Origin: Solirubrobacteraceae bacterium
Lineage (GTDB): Bacteria; Actinomycetota; Thermoleophilia; Solirubrobacterales; Solirubrobacteraceae
DNA: 34,650 bases
NCBI GenBank assembly: GCA_017882465.1
Contig: JADGPN010000012.1
Span: 1 to 34,650 of the forward strand
Reading direction: 5' to 3'
Shown: positions 17,175 to 25,032 of the stretch, in pieces
How the letters are laid out: each line of letters starts with the position of its first letter
Position numbering within the stretch: position 1 is the stretch's first letter
Translations under genes and position numbers: made by a program
The notes under the pieces: model-generated
The model's database searches: none
What the model saw: only the letters and a program-made list of their open reading frames with translations
What the model was told of the DNA's origin: nothing

Positions 17175-18440
17175 TCACCTCGACACCTGGCCGAGCTCGA
17201 GCGCCTTGACCAAGTTCGAGGCGTCCGATTGCGAGCGCAGGTGATGGTTGAGCAGCTGGCTGCGGCGATCGGCCGGGACGGCGGACACCGGGACGCCGGA
17301 CACGTAGTAGCTCTCGTAGAGCTTGATCCCGGCCGGCAGATCGTAGGGCAGGCCGCGGTAGATGGTCACGACCCCCTGCGAGTTGGTACCCACGAAGAAC
17401 AGCTGCCGACTGGCCAGCCAGCCGCCGCCGCCGAGCAGGAACAGGACAATCAGCGTCGACACCGCGGCCGCCACCGGTTTCCAATGGCGGCGGCGGCCGG
17501 TGGCCGGTGCGGACGGCGGAGGACCTTGCGTGCGGGCCAGGCGAGGCCGCCGGCGTCGCCGCGCCTCTGCCGCAGACGCGGCAGCGGCGGGCGCCGCGGG
17601 CGGGGTGCCGGCGGACGAGGTGGCGGTGTTCGCCGGGGCGGGTGTTCGCTGCGCGACGGCGCCACCGGCGACCTGCGGCGCCGTGATGCCGACCAGGGTC
17701 GGTTGATCGACGGCTGCGTCGGGGCCCACCTCCTCGAGCCGGAAGAGGACGACGGTGATGTTGTCGCGACCCCCGGCGTGGTTGGCCTCGTCGATCAGTC
17801 CCTGCGCCGCTTCCTCGAGCCCCGTGGAGCGAGCCAGGACCTCGGCGACCCGCTCGTCGGAGATCATCGACGTCAATCCGTCGCTGCACAGCAGGACGAT
17901 GTCGCCGGCCCGCAGCGGGTAGGTCCAGGTATCGACCGCGACGTCGGCCTCGGGCCCGAGTGCCCGGGTAATGATCGAGCGCTGTGGGTGCTCGGCGGCC
18001 TGCTCCTCGGTCAGCTTGCCGCGGCGCACGAGCTCGTCGACCAGTGAATGGTCCTGCGTCAGGCGCTCGAGCGCCCCGTCGCGGAACAGGTACGCGCGAC
18101 TGTCGCCGACATGGGCGATGGACAGGTCGTCGCGGTCGACATACGCCGCCGTCAGCGTCGTCCCCATGCCCGCGCGCTCCGGCTCGGTGCGGGACAGCTC
18201 GTGGATGCGCTTGTTGGCCTCGCGCGCGCGGCTGGCCAGCCGCTCCTCGGGGCTACCGTCCTCGGGCAGGCCCTGCTCGAACGTCTCCACCGCGATCCGT
18301 GAGGCCACCTCGCCGGCCTGCGCCCCACCCATTCCGTCCGCGACCACGAACACGGGGGAGCGCGCATAGGCGGAGTCCTCGTTGTCCCGGCGCTGAAGGC
18401 CGGTGTCGGTCTTGGCGACTGTCTCTGCGGCGCGGAGCAT
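17175..18440 (-). CDS. pstP: PP2C-family Ser/Thr phosphatase with C-terminal TM (PstP-like)
   Basis: KTDTGLQRRDNEDSAYA, FVVADGMGGAQAGEVAS, IAHVGDSRAYLFRDG, LLCSDGLTSMISDERV, GGRDNITVVLF. Confidence 0.94.
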   Translation of the reverse strand: MLRAAETVAKTDTGLQRRDNEDSAYARSPVFVVADGMGGAQAGEVASRIAVETFEQGLPEDGSPEERLASRAREANKRIHELSRTEPERAGMGTTLTAAYVDRDDLSIAHVGDSRAYLFRDGALERLTQDHSLVDELVRRGKLTEEQAAEHPQRSIITRALGPEADVAVDTWTYPLRAGDIVLLCSDGLTSMISDERVAEVLARSTGLEEAAQGLIDEANHAGGRDNITVVLFRLEEVGPDAAVDQPTLVGITAPQVAGGAVAQRTPAPANTATSSAGTPPAAPAAAASAAEARRRRRPRLARTQGPPPSAPATGRRRHWKPVAAAVSTLIVLFLLGGGGWLASRQLFFVGTNSQGVVTIYRGLPYDLPAGIKLYESYYVSGVPVSAVPADRRSQLLNHHLRSQSDASNLVKALELGQVSR

Positions 18441-18449
18441 CGTGAATCG

Positions 18450-18938
18450 TTACTGCAGGTAGGAGAACTCGCTGTCGCCGATCCGGATGCGGTCGCCGCT
18501 GTGCAGCGGCTGGGGTCCGGTGAGCGGCTGTTCGTTGAGGTAGGTGCCGTTGGTGGAGCCGAGATCCTCAATCACGATCACGTGTCCTTGCCGAGAGATA
18601 CGCGCGTGACGCGATGAGGCAAACGGATCCTCGAGCTGGATCTCGACATCCCCCCTGCCGAGAGTAGCGCCGTCGCTGAGGTCGTAGGCCACTCCCGGTT
18701 CGTGGCCGAGCGCGCGGTCGACCATCAGCCGTGGTTCGAACGCGTCGTCGAGCTCGCCGAGCCCCGAGGCCGCCGAGTACATCCCGGTCGCGTCCGCCGC
18801 AGGGGCTTCATCGGAGACGACCACCCCGCCGCGCCCGCGCCGCAGGTCCTTGAGGGCACTGCGCACGACCCACAGCAGGAACAGATACAGGACGGCGAGA
18901 AAGCCGAACTTGAGACCAACGGAGACGGGCTCGAGCAT
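18450..18938 (-). CDS. fhaB: FHA-domain membrane protein (FhaB/FipA-like)
   Basis: N-terminal TM; GDVEIQLEDPFASSRHARISRQGHVIVIEDLGSTNGTYLNEQPL FHA signature. Confidence 0.9.
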   Translation of the reverse strand: MLEPVSVGLKFGFLAVLYLFLLWVVRSALKDLRRGRGGVVVSDEAPAADATGMYSAASGLGELDDAFEPRLMVDRALGHEPGVAYDLSDGATLGRGDVEIQLEDPFASSRHARISRQGHVIVIEDLGSTNGTYLNEQPLTGPQPLHSGDRIRIGDSEFSYLQ

Positions 18939-18955
18939 CGCGTGACACCTCGCCG

Positions 18956-19714
18956 CTATTCCAGCTCGAACTTCATGACCGAAGTGCCGAGCTCGATCTC
19001 GTCACCCGGCTTGACGACCTGCGGACCCTCGATCCTGCGTCCGTTGAGACTGACGCCGTTGGTCGATCCGAGGTCGTTGACCACCCAGGAACCGCCGCGG
19101 GGCCGCACCTCGGCATGCTGGCGCGACACGTTCGGATCGCTCAGGACGACATCGCACTGGCGACTGCGCCCGATCGTGGCCCCGGCGGAGCCCACGACAA
19201 GCCGCTTCCCCTCGACCAGCAGCAGCGCGGTCTCGTTGCGCACCCGGGCCCGCTCCTCGAGCGGCTCGGCGACCCGATCGGCGCTCGAGTAGATCATCGT
19301 GCGCCCGGACTCCTCGGCCTGAGCCTCCTGGCCGGGCGCCTCGGCCGGGCGGACGATCCGCGTCTGGATGCCGAACTCGCCGAGCCCCAGGCGCCCGTCG
19401 GTCTCGAACTCGATCACCGGGCGCGAGAGCATCGCCAGGCGCTCGCGGCGCGCGTACTCGAGCAGGTATCCGGCCAGCTCACCGGCGAGCGCATCCTCGT
19501 AGCCGGAGAAACGGTCACGATCGGCAGGAGACAGGAATACCCGGTACTCGTTGGGCACATATGTGCGCGAGACCGAGAACGACTTGTGCTCCTCCATCTC
19601 CCGCGCGAGCTTACGAGCGATCTCGACCGGGCGCACCTCGGACCGGAAGGCACGGCTGAACGTCCCCTCGACGAGGCCGGCGATCTTACTCTCGAGGCTC
19701 TTGAGCACACTCAT
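18956..19714 (-). CDS. fhaA: DUF3662 + FHA domain protein (FhaA-like)
   Basis: MSVLKSLESKIAGLVEGTFSRAFRSEVRPVEIARKLAREMEEHKSFSVSRTYVPNEYRVFLSP (DUF3662), then IGRSRQCDVVLSDPNVSRQHAEVRPRGGSWVVNDLGSTNGVSLNGRRI. ATG at 19714; the longer track ORF runs through the neighbouring kinase gene. Confidence 0.93.
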   Translation of the reverse strand: MSVLKSLESKIAGLVEGTFSRAFRSEVRPVEIARKLAREMEEHKSFSVSRTYVPNEYRVFLSPADRDRFSGYEDALAGELAGYLLEYARRERLAMLSRPVIEFETDGRLGLGEFGIQTRIVRPAEAPGQEAQAEESGRTMIYSSADRVAEPLEERARVRNETALLLVEGKRLVVGSAGATIGRSRQCDVVLSDPNVSRQHAEVRPRGGSWVVNDLGSTNGVSLNGRRIEGPQVVKPGDEIELGTSVMKFELE

Positions 19715-19740
19715 GGCACGCCCCTGGGGGCAGGATGATG

Positions 19741-21609
19741 CTACGCAAGTCCGGCTTGCGACCGCCGCGACTGGCGGGCCGAGCGCCATGAGCGAGTGGC
19801 GAGCGGGGCGAGCGCGACAACGACGCTCGCGATCGCCCCGAGCACCGCGCCGCGCGGCGCCCCGTATCCGGGCGGTACGTGGGCGGCGCGCACCGCGGCC
19901 CCGGTGGCCGATACGAGCACGGCAGCCCAGGCCGCGACGCGGACCAAGTCGAGCGCGGGCGAGCGGCCGCGGACGACCCAGGGCAGCACCGCCGCACCGG
20001 CGCCCCACACCGCAGCCGGCAGCAGGATGCCCGAGGTGATCATCGGGCCGAGCACGTCGTGCACGGTCACCTGCAACGACCCCGTCCACACCGGCGGCGA
20101 GGGCATGCCGGGGGGACGACCGAGGTAGAGGGCGGTTCCGGCCAGCCGCTCGGCCAGCGCGATCCAGAGCCATCCCGTGATCCCGAGCGCGGCGCGCCGC
20201 CAGACGCCCCGGGCACGGCCGGCCAGTGCCGGCCAGGCGCCGGCCAGCCCGAGCACCCCCAGCGCCGGGGCTCCGACGCAGAGCGGCCAGGCCGAGGGAG
20301 AGAAAGGCAACAGCACGACGGGGATAAGGGCCCCCAGCGCCAGGCCCAGAGAGGCGCCGGGCTGATGATCGACCGCCAGCAGCACGCAGAGAGCGGCGGA
20401 CACGATCAGCCATCCGAGCCGCGGCAACGCAGCGACCAGCAACCCACCGAACAGACCCGCGGCCAGCGGGGCGACCGGGGAGGACTGCAGCAGATGGGAC
20501 ACCAGCGACCCGATGAGCGCGGCTGCGGCGCAGGCGGCGAGTACTCGCGCGCCGAGCGGGACCGGGCGCGGCGCGCGGGCGGCGGCGGCGGCCGGAGGAG
20601 CCTCGGCGGTGTCCTGCGCCGGCGCGCGAGGCTCACATGACTCGGGTCCAGCCGGCGCGGCGCGGCCGGCCGAGGCGATCTCGGTGCGCGGCCGCCAGGG
20701 GCCCGCGACCACGCCGGGGCGGTCCTGAACCCCCGCAAGCGACGCGGTGAGCGCGGCGCGCAGGTGCTCGATGCTCCCACGCTCGCGCGCGCGTGGGCGC
20801 AGGGCCTGGTCGATTCCCTGGCCGAGCTCGCGCGGCAGGTCCCGCCGCTGGCGCCGGAGTGGAGGCAGATGCGTGGCCAGGCGGCGTGCGTTCTGCGCCA
20901 GGGCCCCGGTTCGGATCGGGTTGAGGCCGGTGAGCGCCTCGTAGAGCACCAGAGCCAGCGCATACAGATCGGCGGCGGCGCCCGCCTCCCGTCCCTCGGC
21001 CTGCTCCGGCGCCATGTACGCCGCGGTGCCCACGACGTCGCCGGTGCGGGTCAGCGAATCGCCCCCGAGCACTCGCGCGACTCCGAAATCGGTCAGTTTT
21101 GCCACCTGGTCGCGCGTCGTGGGACGCGCAGGAACGAGAATGTTGGAGGGCTTGACATCACGGTGGACCACCCCCTCAGAGTGCGCGTGCGAGAGCGCGT
21201 CGCAGAGCGCGATCCCGATCGTGAGCACATCGCGATCCGAGAGACGGCCGGCCTGGAGCAGCTCGTCCAGGGTCGTGCCCCGCACCAGCTCCGAGACGAG
21301 GTAGGCACCTTCGTCGTCAGCGCCCGCCTCGTACAGCGTCACGATGCCCGGATGGGCCAGGCGAGCAGCCGCCCGCGCCTCGCGCTCGAAGCGGCCACCG
21401 ACGACCCGCTCACGCGCCACGATCTTGACCGCCACGTCGCGGTCCAGCCGCTCGTCTCGGGCCATCCACACGGTTCCGAACGCGCCTGCCCCGAGCCGGC
21501 GATGCAGCCGGTAGCGGTCGAGCACCAACGGCCCCGGCGGCGCCGCCCGGCGCTCGCGGGGTCCTCGGGTGGCCGGATCGCCCGCGGTGGAAAGCTCGCT
21601 TCGGGTCAT
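19741..21609 (-). CDS. Ser/Thr protein kinase with polytopic membrane C-terminal half
   Basis: LGAGAFGTVWMARDERLDRDVAVKIV, GVVHRDVKPSNILV, LTDFGVARV, MAPEQAEG; several hydrophobic helices after about residue 350. Confidence 0.92.
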   Translation of the reverse strand: MTRSELSTAGDPATRGPRERRAAPPGPLVLDRYRLHRRLGAGAFGTVWMARDERLDRDVAVKIVARERVVGGRFEREARAAARLAHPGIVTLYEAGADDEGAYLVSELVRGTTLDELLQAGRLSDRDVLTIGIALCDALSHAHSEGVVHRDVKPSNILVPARPTTRDQVAKLTDFGVARVLGGDSLTRTGDVVGTAAYMAPEQAEGREAGAAADLYALALVLYEALTGLNPIRTGALAQNARRLATHLPPLRRQRRDLPRELGQGIDQALRPRARERGSIEHLRAALTASLAGVQDRPGVVAGPWRPRTEIASAGRAAPAGPESCEPRAPAQDTAEAPPAAAAARAPRPVPLGARVLAACAAAALIGSLVSHLLQSSPVAPLAAGLFGGLLVAALPRLGWLIVSAALCVLLAVDHQPGASLGLALGALIPVVLLPFSPSAWPLCVGAPALGVLGLAGAWPALAGRARGVWRRAALGITGWLWIALAERLAGTALYLGRPPGMPSPPVWTGSLQVTVHDVLGPMITSGILLPAAVWGAGAAVLPWVVRGRSPALDLVRVAAWAAVLVSATGAAVRAAHVPPGYGAPRGAVLGAIASVVVALAPLATRSWRSARQSRRSQAGLA

Positions 21610-21750
21610 GGGGGGCTTTTCAACGCCGCGGCCCTTGTCCCTGCGGTCAGTCGGCCGCTCGAGGCTGCATGAGCGCTTACGAGATTCCCTTTCCAGCCGT
21701 CCCGGCAGTCATACTGAACGTTTCCGGATCCGGGAAGGAGCGAGAAAAGC

Positions 21751-22845
21751 TTGTCGTTCTTCGACGAGGCAGACGAGCCACGCACAGAGCCGCGTACACG
21801 CCGGCCCTCGGGGACCGGCCGCCGGCCGCCGAACCAGCAACAGTCGATCCAGGCGCGCCGCGCCGTGGCCGGCGTGGCCATTGTCATCATCCTGATCCTG
21901 ATCGTGCTGGGAGTCCACGGCTGTCAGGTCAGCGCCCGCAACAGCTCGCTCAAGGACTACAACAACAACGTCGCCTCGATCATCGCCTCGTCCGACAACA
22001 CCGGGCAGCAGTTCTTCAACCTGCTCTCCGGGGCCGGCGGCGCCAGCAATGCCCAGAACCTCACCAACCAGCTGAACCAGACCCGGGTCGCCGCTGACTC
22101 CCAGCTCAAGCACACCCAGTCGATCGACGTCCCCAGCGAGGTCCAGAACGCCCAGTCGAATCTCCTGCTGACGCTGACCATGCGCCGCGACGGGATCGCC
22201 AACATCGCCCAGCTGATCCAGCCGGCGCTCAGCAACACCAACAATCAGAGCGCGATCAACCAGATCGCCGCCAACAACGCGCGCTTCTACGCCTCCGACG
22301 TTCTCTACACGGACTACACGGCGACCGCGATCGCCGCCGCCCTGCACGCCGCCGGCGTCCCCGTCGGGCCCAACGGTGAGACGATCCCGTCCGGGCAGTT
22401 CCTGCCCGACCTCGGCTGGCTCAGCCCCGACTTCGTCGCCACGAAGCTCGGCGCCAGCAGCTCGCCGTCCACCTCCAGCGGCCCGGTGGCGCCCGGCACC
22501 CACGGTCACTCGCTTGACTCCGTGAGCGTCGGCGGGACAACCTTGCAGAGCGGCTCCACCAACACCATCCCCCGGACCCCGACCCCCAGCTTCACGGTCA
22601 ACCTCACCAACAGCGGGCAGAACAACGAGAAGAACGTGACCATCAAGGTGGCGGTCAGCGGCACCGGCGTCAGCGGGCAGACGGTCGTCCCGCAGACCAC
22701 CGCTGGGCAATCCACCTCCGCGACCGTTCCCCTCAACCAGTCCCCGCCGGCCGGCAACTACACCGTCACGGTGACCGTCAATCCGGTGCCCGGCGAGAAG
22801 AACACGGCCAACAACACGCAGTCGTTCCCGGTCACCTTCCAATAG
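21751..22845 (+). CDS. Membrane-anchored extracytoplasmic protein with CARDB/Ig-like C-terminal domain
   Basis: TTG start with AAGGAG upstream; TM AVAGVAIVIILILIVLGVHGC; C-terminus FTVNLTNSGQNNEKNVTIKVAVSGTG...PAGNYTVTVTVNPVPGEKNTANNTQSFPVTF. Confidence 0.8.
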   Translation: MSFFDEADEPRTEPRTRRPSGTGRRPPNQQQSIQARRAVAGVAIVIILILIVLGVHGCQVSARNSSLKDYNNNVASIIASSDNTGQQFFNLLSGAGGASNAQNLTNQLNQTRVAADSQLKHTQSIDVPSEVQNAQSNLLLTLTMRRDGIANIAQLIQPALSNTNNQSAINQIAANNARFYASDVLYTDYTATAIAAALHAAGVPVGPNGETIPSGQFLPDLGWLSPDFVATKLGASSSPSTSSGPVAPGTHGHSLDSVSVGGTTLQSGSTNTIPRTPTPSFTVNLTNSGQNNEKNVTIKVAVSGTGVSGQTVVPQTTAGQSTSATVPLNQSPPAGNYTVTVTVNPVPGEKNTANNTQSFPVTFQ

Positions 22846-22854
22846 ACCCCGGAT

Positions 22855-22882
22855 CGGCGGGCGCACCTCCACGCATCCGCCG
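22855..22882 (+). terminator. Possible hairpin terminator downstream of the CARDB-like gene
   Basis: CGGCGG (22855..22860) pairs with CCGCCG (22877..22882); no T-tract. Confidence 0.3.
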
Positions 22883-22902
22883 GGCCCTTATCCTTGCAGG
22901 CG

Positions 22903-23421
22903 GTGCACGATCTCACCAGCACGGCGGGAATCGTGGCGATCGCGGCTGCTGCGGTCGCCGTGCTGGCGCTCGCGCTCTGCGCCGGGCTGGCGGTGCGCCT
23001 GCGCCGCGTCCGCGCCGATCAGCGCGTGGTGCTCGGCGACCGGGGCCAGGATCTGGTCGAGCACGCGGCCGCGCTCGATCGTCAGTTCCAGGCACTTCAT
23101 CAGTACGTGGAGAACGCCGCCGCCGGCCTCACCGGGCGGATGGAGGCGGCGGAGTACCGGCTGGACGGTGTCATGGCATACCGGGCCCTGATCCGCTACG
23201 ACGCCTACGGCGAGATGTCAGGCCGCCAATCGACCTCGATCGCGTTGCTCGACGCGACCCGGTCGGGCCTCGTGCTCTCCTCGATCCACCATCGCGATCA
23301 GGCCCGCCTCTATGCCAAGCAGGTTCGTGACGGCCAGGCCGAGCTCGAGCTGTCTCCCGAGGAGAACGAAGCGATCAGGCTGGCGCTTCTGGGCGACGGC
23401 GACCGCCCAGCACCGGCGTAG
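22903..23421 (+). CDS. DUF4446-like membrane protein
   Basis: N-terminal TM; YVENAAAGLTGRMEAAEYRLDGVMAYRALIRYDAYGEMSGRQSTSIALLDATRSGLVLSSIHHRDQARLYAKQVRDGQAELELSPEENEAIRLAL. Confidence 0.8.
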   Translation: MHDLTSTAGIVAIAAAAVAVLALALCAGLAVRLRRVRADQRVVLGDRGQDLVEHAAALDRQFQALHQYVENAAAGLTGRMEAAEYRLDGVMAYRALIRYDAYGEMSGRQSTSIALLDATRSGLVLSSIHHRDQARLYAKQVRDGQAELELSPEENEAIRLALLGDGDRPAPA

Positions 23422-23436
23422 GCGTGGAGCAGAGCT

Positions 23437-24294
23437 TTGGTCGTCGGGTATTTCGGCCCAGAGGGCACGCACACGCACGAGGCGCTGATCGCGGCGACGG
23501 GCGGTCAGGTGCTCGAGCCGATGTCCTTCCCGACCATCCATGACACGGTGATGGCGGTCCAGGCGGGGACAGTCGAGCGCGCCTTGGTCCCGATCGAGAA
23601 CTCGATGGAGGGCTCCGTGAACGCGACGCTCGACGCCCTGGCGATTGAGGCCGCCGAGGTGGCGATCGTGGGGGAGGTGGTGCAGCCGATCGAGCAGTGC
23701 CTGATCGCGCGCGTCGCGCTGGACCTGGTTGAGATCGACACCGTCGTCTCCCACCCTCAGGCCAATGCGCAGTGTGCCCGCTTCATCCGCACCCACCTCC
23801 CGAGGGCAGCGGTCCTGGCTTCGAGCTCGACCGCCGACGCCGTCCGGCTAGTGGCCGACCACGGCGGGCCCTGGGCGGCGTTGGGCAACCGCCTCGCGGC
23901 CGAGCGCTATGGGTGTGTCGTCCTCCGCTCCGCGGTCGAGGACGTGCCCGGCAACGAGACGCGATTCGTATGGTTGGGGCCGGCCGGAGCGGCGCCCGGA
24001 CGCCCCGGCGCCGATGCGGATCCGATCGCTCCGTGGAAGACGGCGATCGTGTTCTGGGGTGCGGGGTCAGAGCACCCCGGATGGCTGGTCAGCTGCCTCT
24101 CGGAGTTCGCGCAGCGGGGAGTCAACTTGACCCGGATCGAGTCCCGCCCACGCCGGCTGGGGCTCGGGAGTTACATGTTCTTCGCCGATCTGGAGGGTCG
24201 CGACCGCGAGCTCGATGTCGCAGCGGCGCTGGCCGGGGTGCAGGCGCACGTCGACGTTCTGCGTGTGCTGGGATCATTCCCGGTTGCGGTATGA
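23437..24294 (+). CDS. pheA: Prephenate dehydratase with ACT domain
   Basis: VGYFGPEGTHTHEALIAA, VPIENSMEGSVNATLDAL, VVSHPQANAQCARFIRTHLP, GNETRFVWLG, ACT region GVNLTRIESRPRR. Confidence 0.95.
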   Translation: MVVGYFGPEGTHTHEALIAATGGQVLEPMSFPTIHDTVMAVQAGTVERALVPIENSMEGSVNATLDALAIEAAEVAIVGEVVQPIEQCLIARVALDLVEIDTVVSHPQANAQCARFIRTHLPRAAVLASSSTADAVRLVADHGGPWAALGNRLAAERYGCVVLRSAVEDVPGNETRFVWLGPAGAAPGRPGADADPIAPWKTAIVFWGAGSEHPGWLVSCLSEFAQRGVNLTRIESRPRRLGLGSYMFFADLEGRDRELDVAAALAGVQAHVDVLRVLGSFPVAV

Positions 24295-24408
24295 GTGCCC
24301 TGGTCCAGGAGGCGGCGCCTCGGTGGCGGGCCGTGCGGGGCGCGACCTCAGCCCGCTGGTCAGCTACATGACCGGAATCGTCTTTTCCCCCGGTAGACTG
24401 GCGCGATC

Positions 24409-24978
24409 ATGGCGAGTTCAGTACCACCAGCGCCATCGTGGTCCGCGCCGCTCTCAGAGCACCGGCGGCGCGGGCGTGAGGTTGGCCGGGTGCTCGTCTT
24501 GAACGCGACGTATGAGCCGATCAACGTCTGCACCGTGCGCCGCGCCGTCGTCCTGCTGCTCAAGGAGAAGGCCGAGGTCCTCGAGCACGCCGAGTGGGAG
24601 CTGCACTCCGCCACGAGCTCGATGTCCCGCCCGATGGTGATCCGCCTGGTCAGCTACGTCCGCATCCCTCGTGACACACACCGGCGCAAGATCACCCGCC
24701 GGGCCGTGTTCGCTCGCGACAACTGGACCTGCCAGTACTGCGGCGCACACTCCAACCTGACCGTCGACCACGTGATCCCCCGCTCCAAGGGCGGCGTCTC
24801 GAGTTGGGACAACATCGTCGCGTCCTGCGCGCCTTGCAACCGGCGCAAGGGCAACGCCCTGCCACGCCAAGCGGGCATGCAGCTGCTGACCCAGCCGCGC
24901 ACGCCGAGCCAGCACGTGTTCATCCAGGTCGCCAGCCCGACGATCCCCGCGGCCTGGCGCCAGTACCTGGCCGCCTGA
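24409..24978 (+). CDS. HNH endonuclease family protein
   Basis: VLVLNATYEPINVCTVRRAVVLLLKEKAEVLE ... RDNWTCQYCGAHSNLTVDHVIPRSKGGVSSWDNIVASCAPCNRRKGN. A later in-frame GTG start near 24490 is possible. Confidence 0.92.
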   Translation: MASSVPPAPSWSAPLSEHRRRGREVGRVLVLNATYEPINVCTVRRAVVLLLKEKAEVLEHAEWELHSATSSMSRPMVIRLVSYVRIPRDTHRRKITRRAVFARDNWTCQYCGAHSNLTVDHVIPRSKGGVSSWDNIVASCAPCNRRKGNALPRQAGMQLLTQPRTPSQHVFIQVASPTIPAAWRQYLAA

Positions 24979-24986
24979 ACGGCGGC

Positions 24987-25017
24987 GGAGGGCGTCCGGC
25001 ACGGCCGGACGCCCTCC
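24987..25017. terminator. Bidirectional hairpin between convergent HNH and phosphoesterase genes
   Basis: Perfect 14-bp inverted repeat GGAGGGCGTCCGGC-ACG-GCCGGACGCCCTCC between the two stops. Confidence 0.8.
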
Positions 25018-25032
25018 CCGCGAGCCGGCGGT

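Noticed and set aside
24291-24371. 27-aa ORF overlapping the pheA stop (MSALVQEAAPRWRAVRGATSARWSAT), faintly like an AroH chorismate mutase N-terminus
   Set aside because: The RAVRGAT resemblance is too short to distinguish from chance and no further homology follows.
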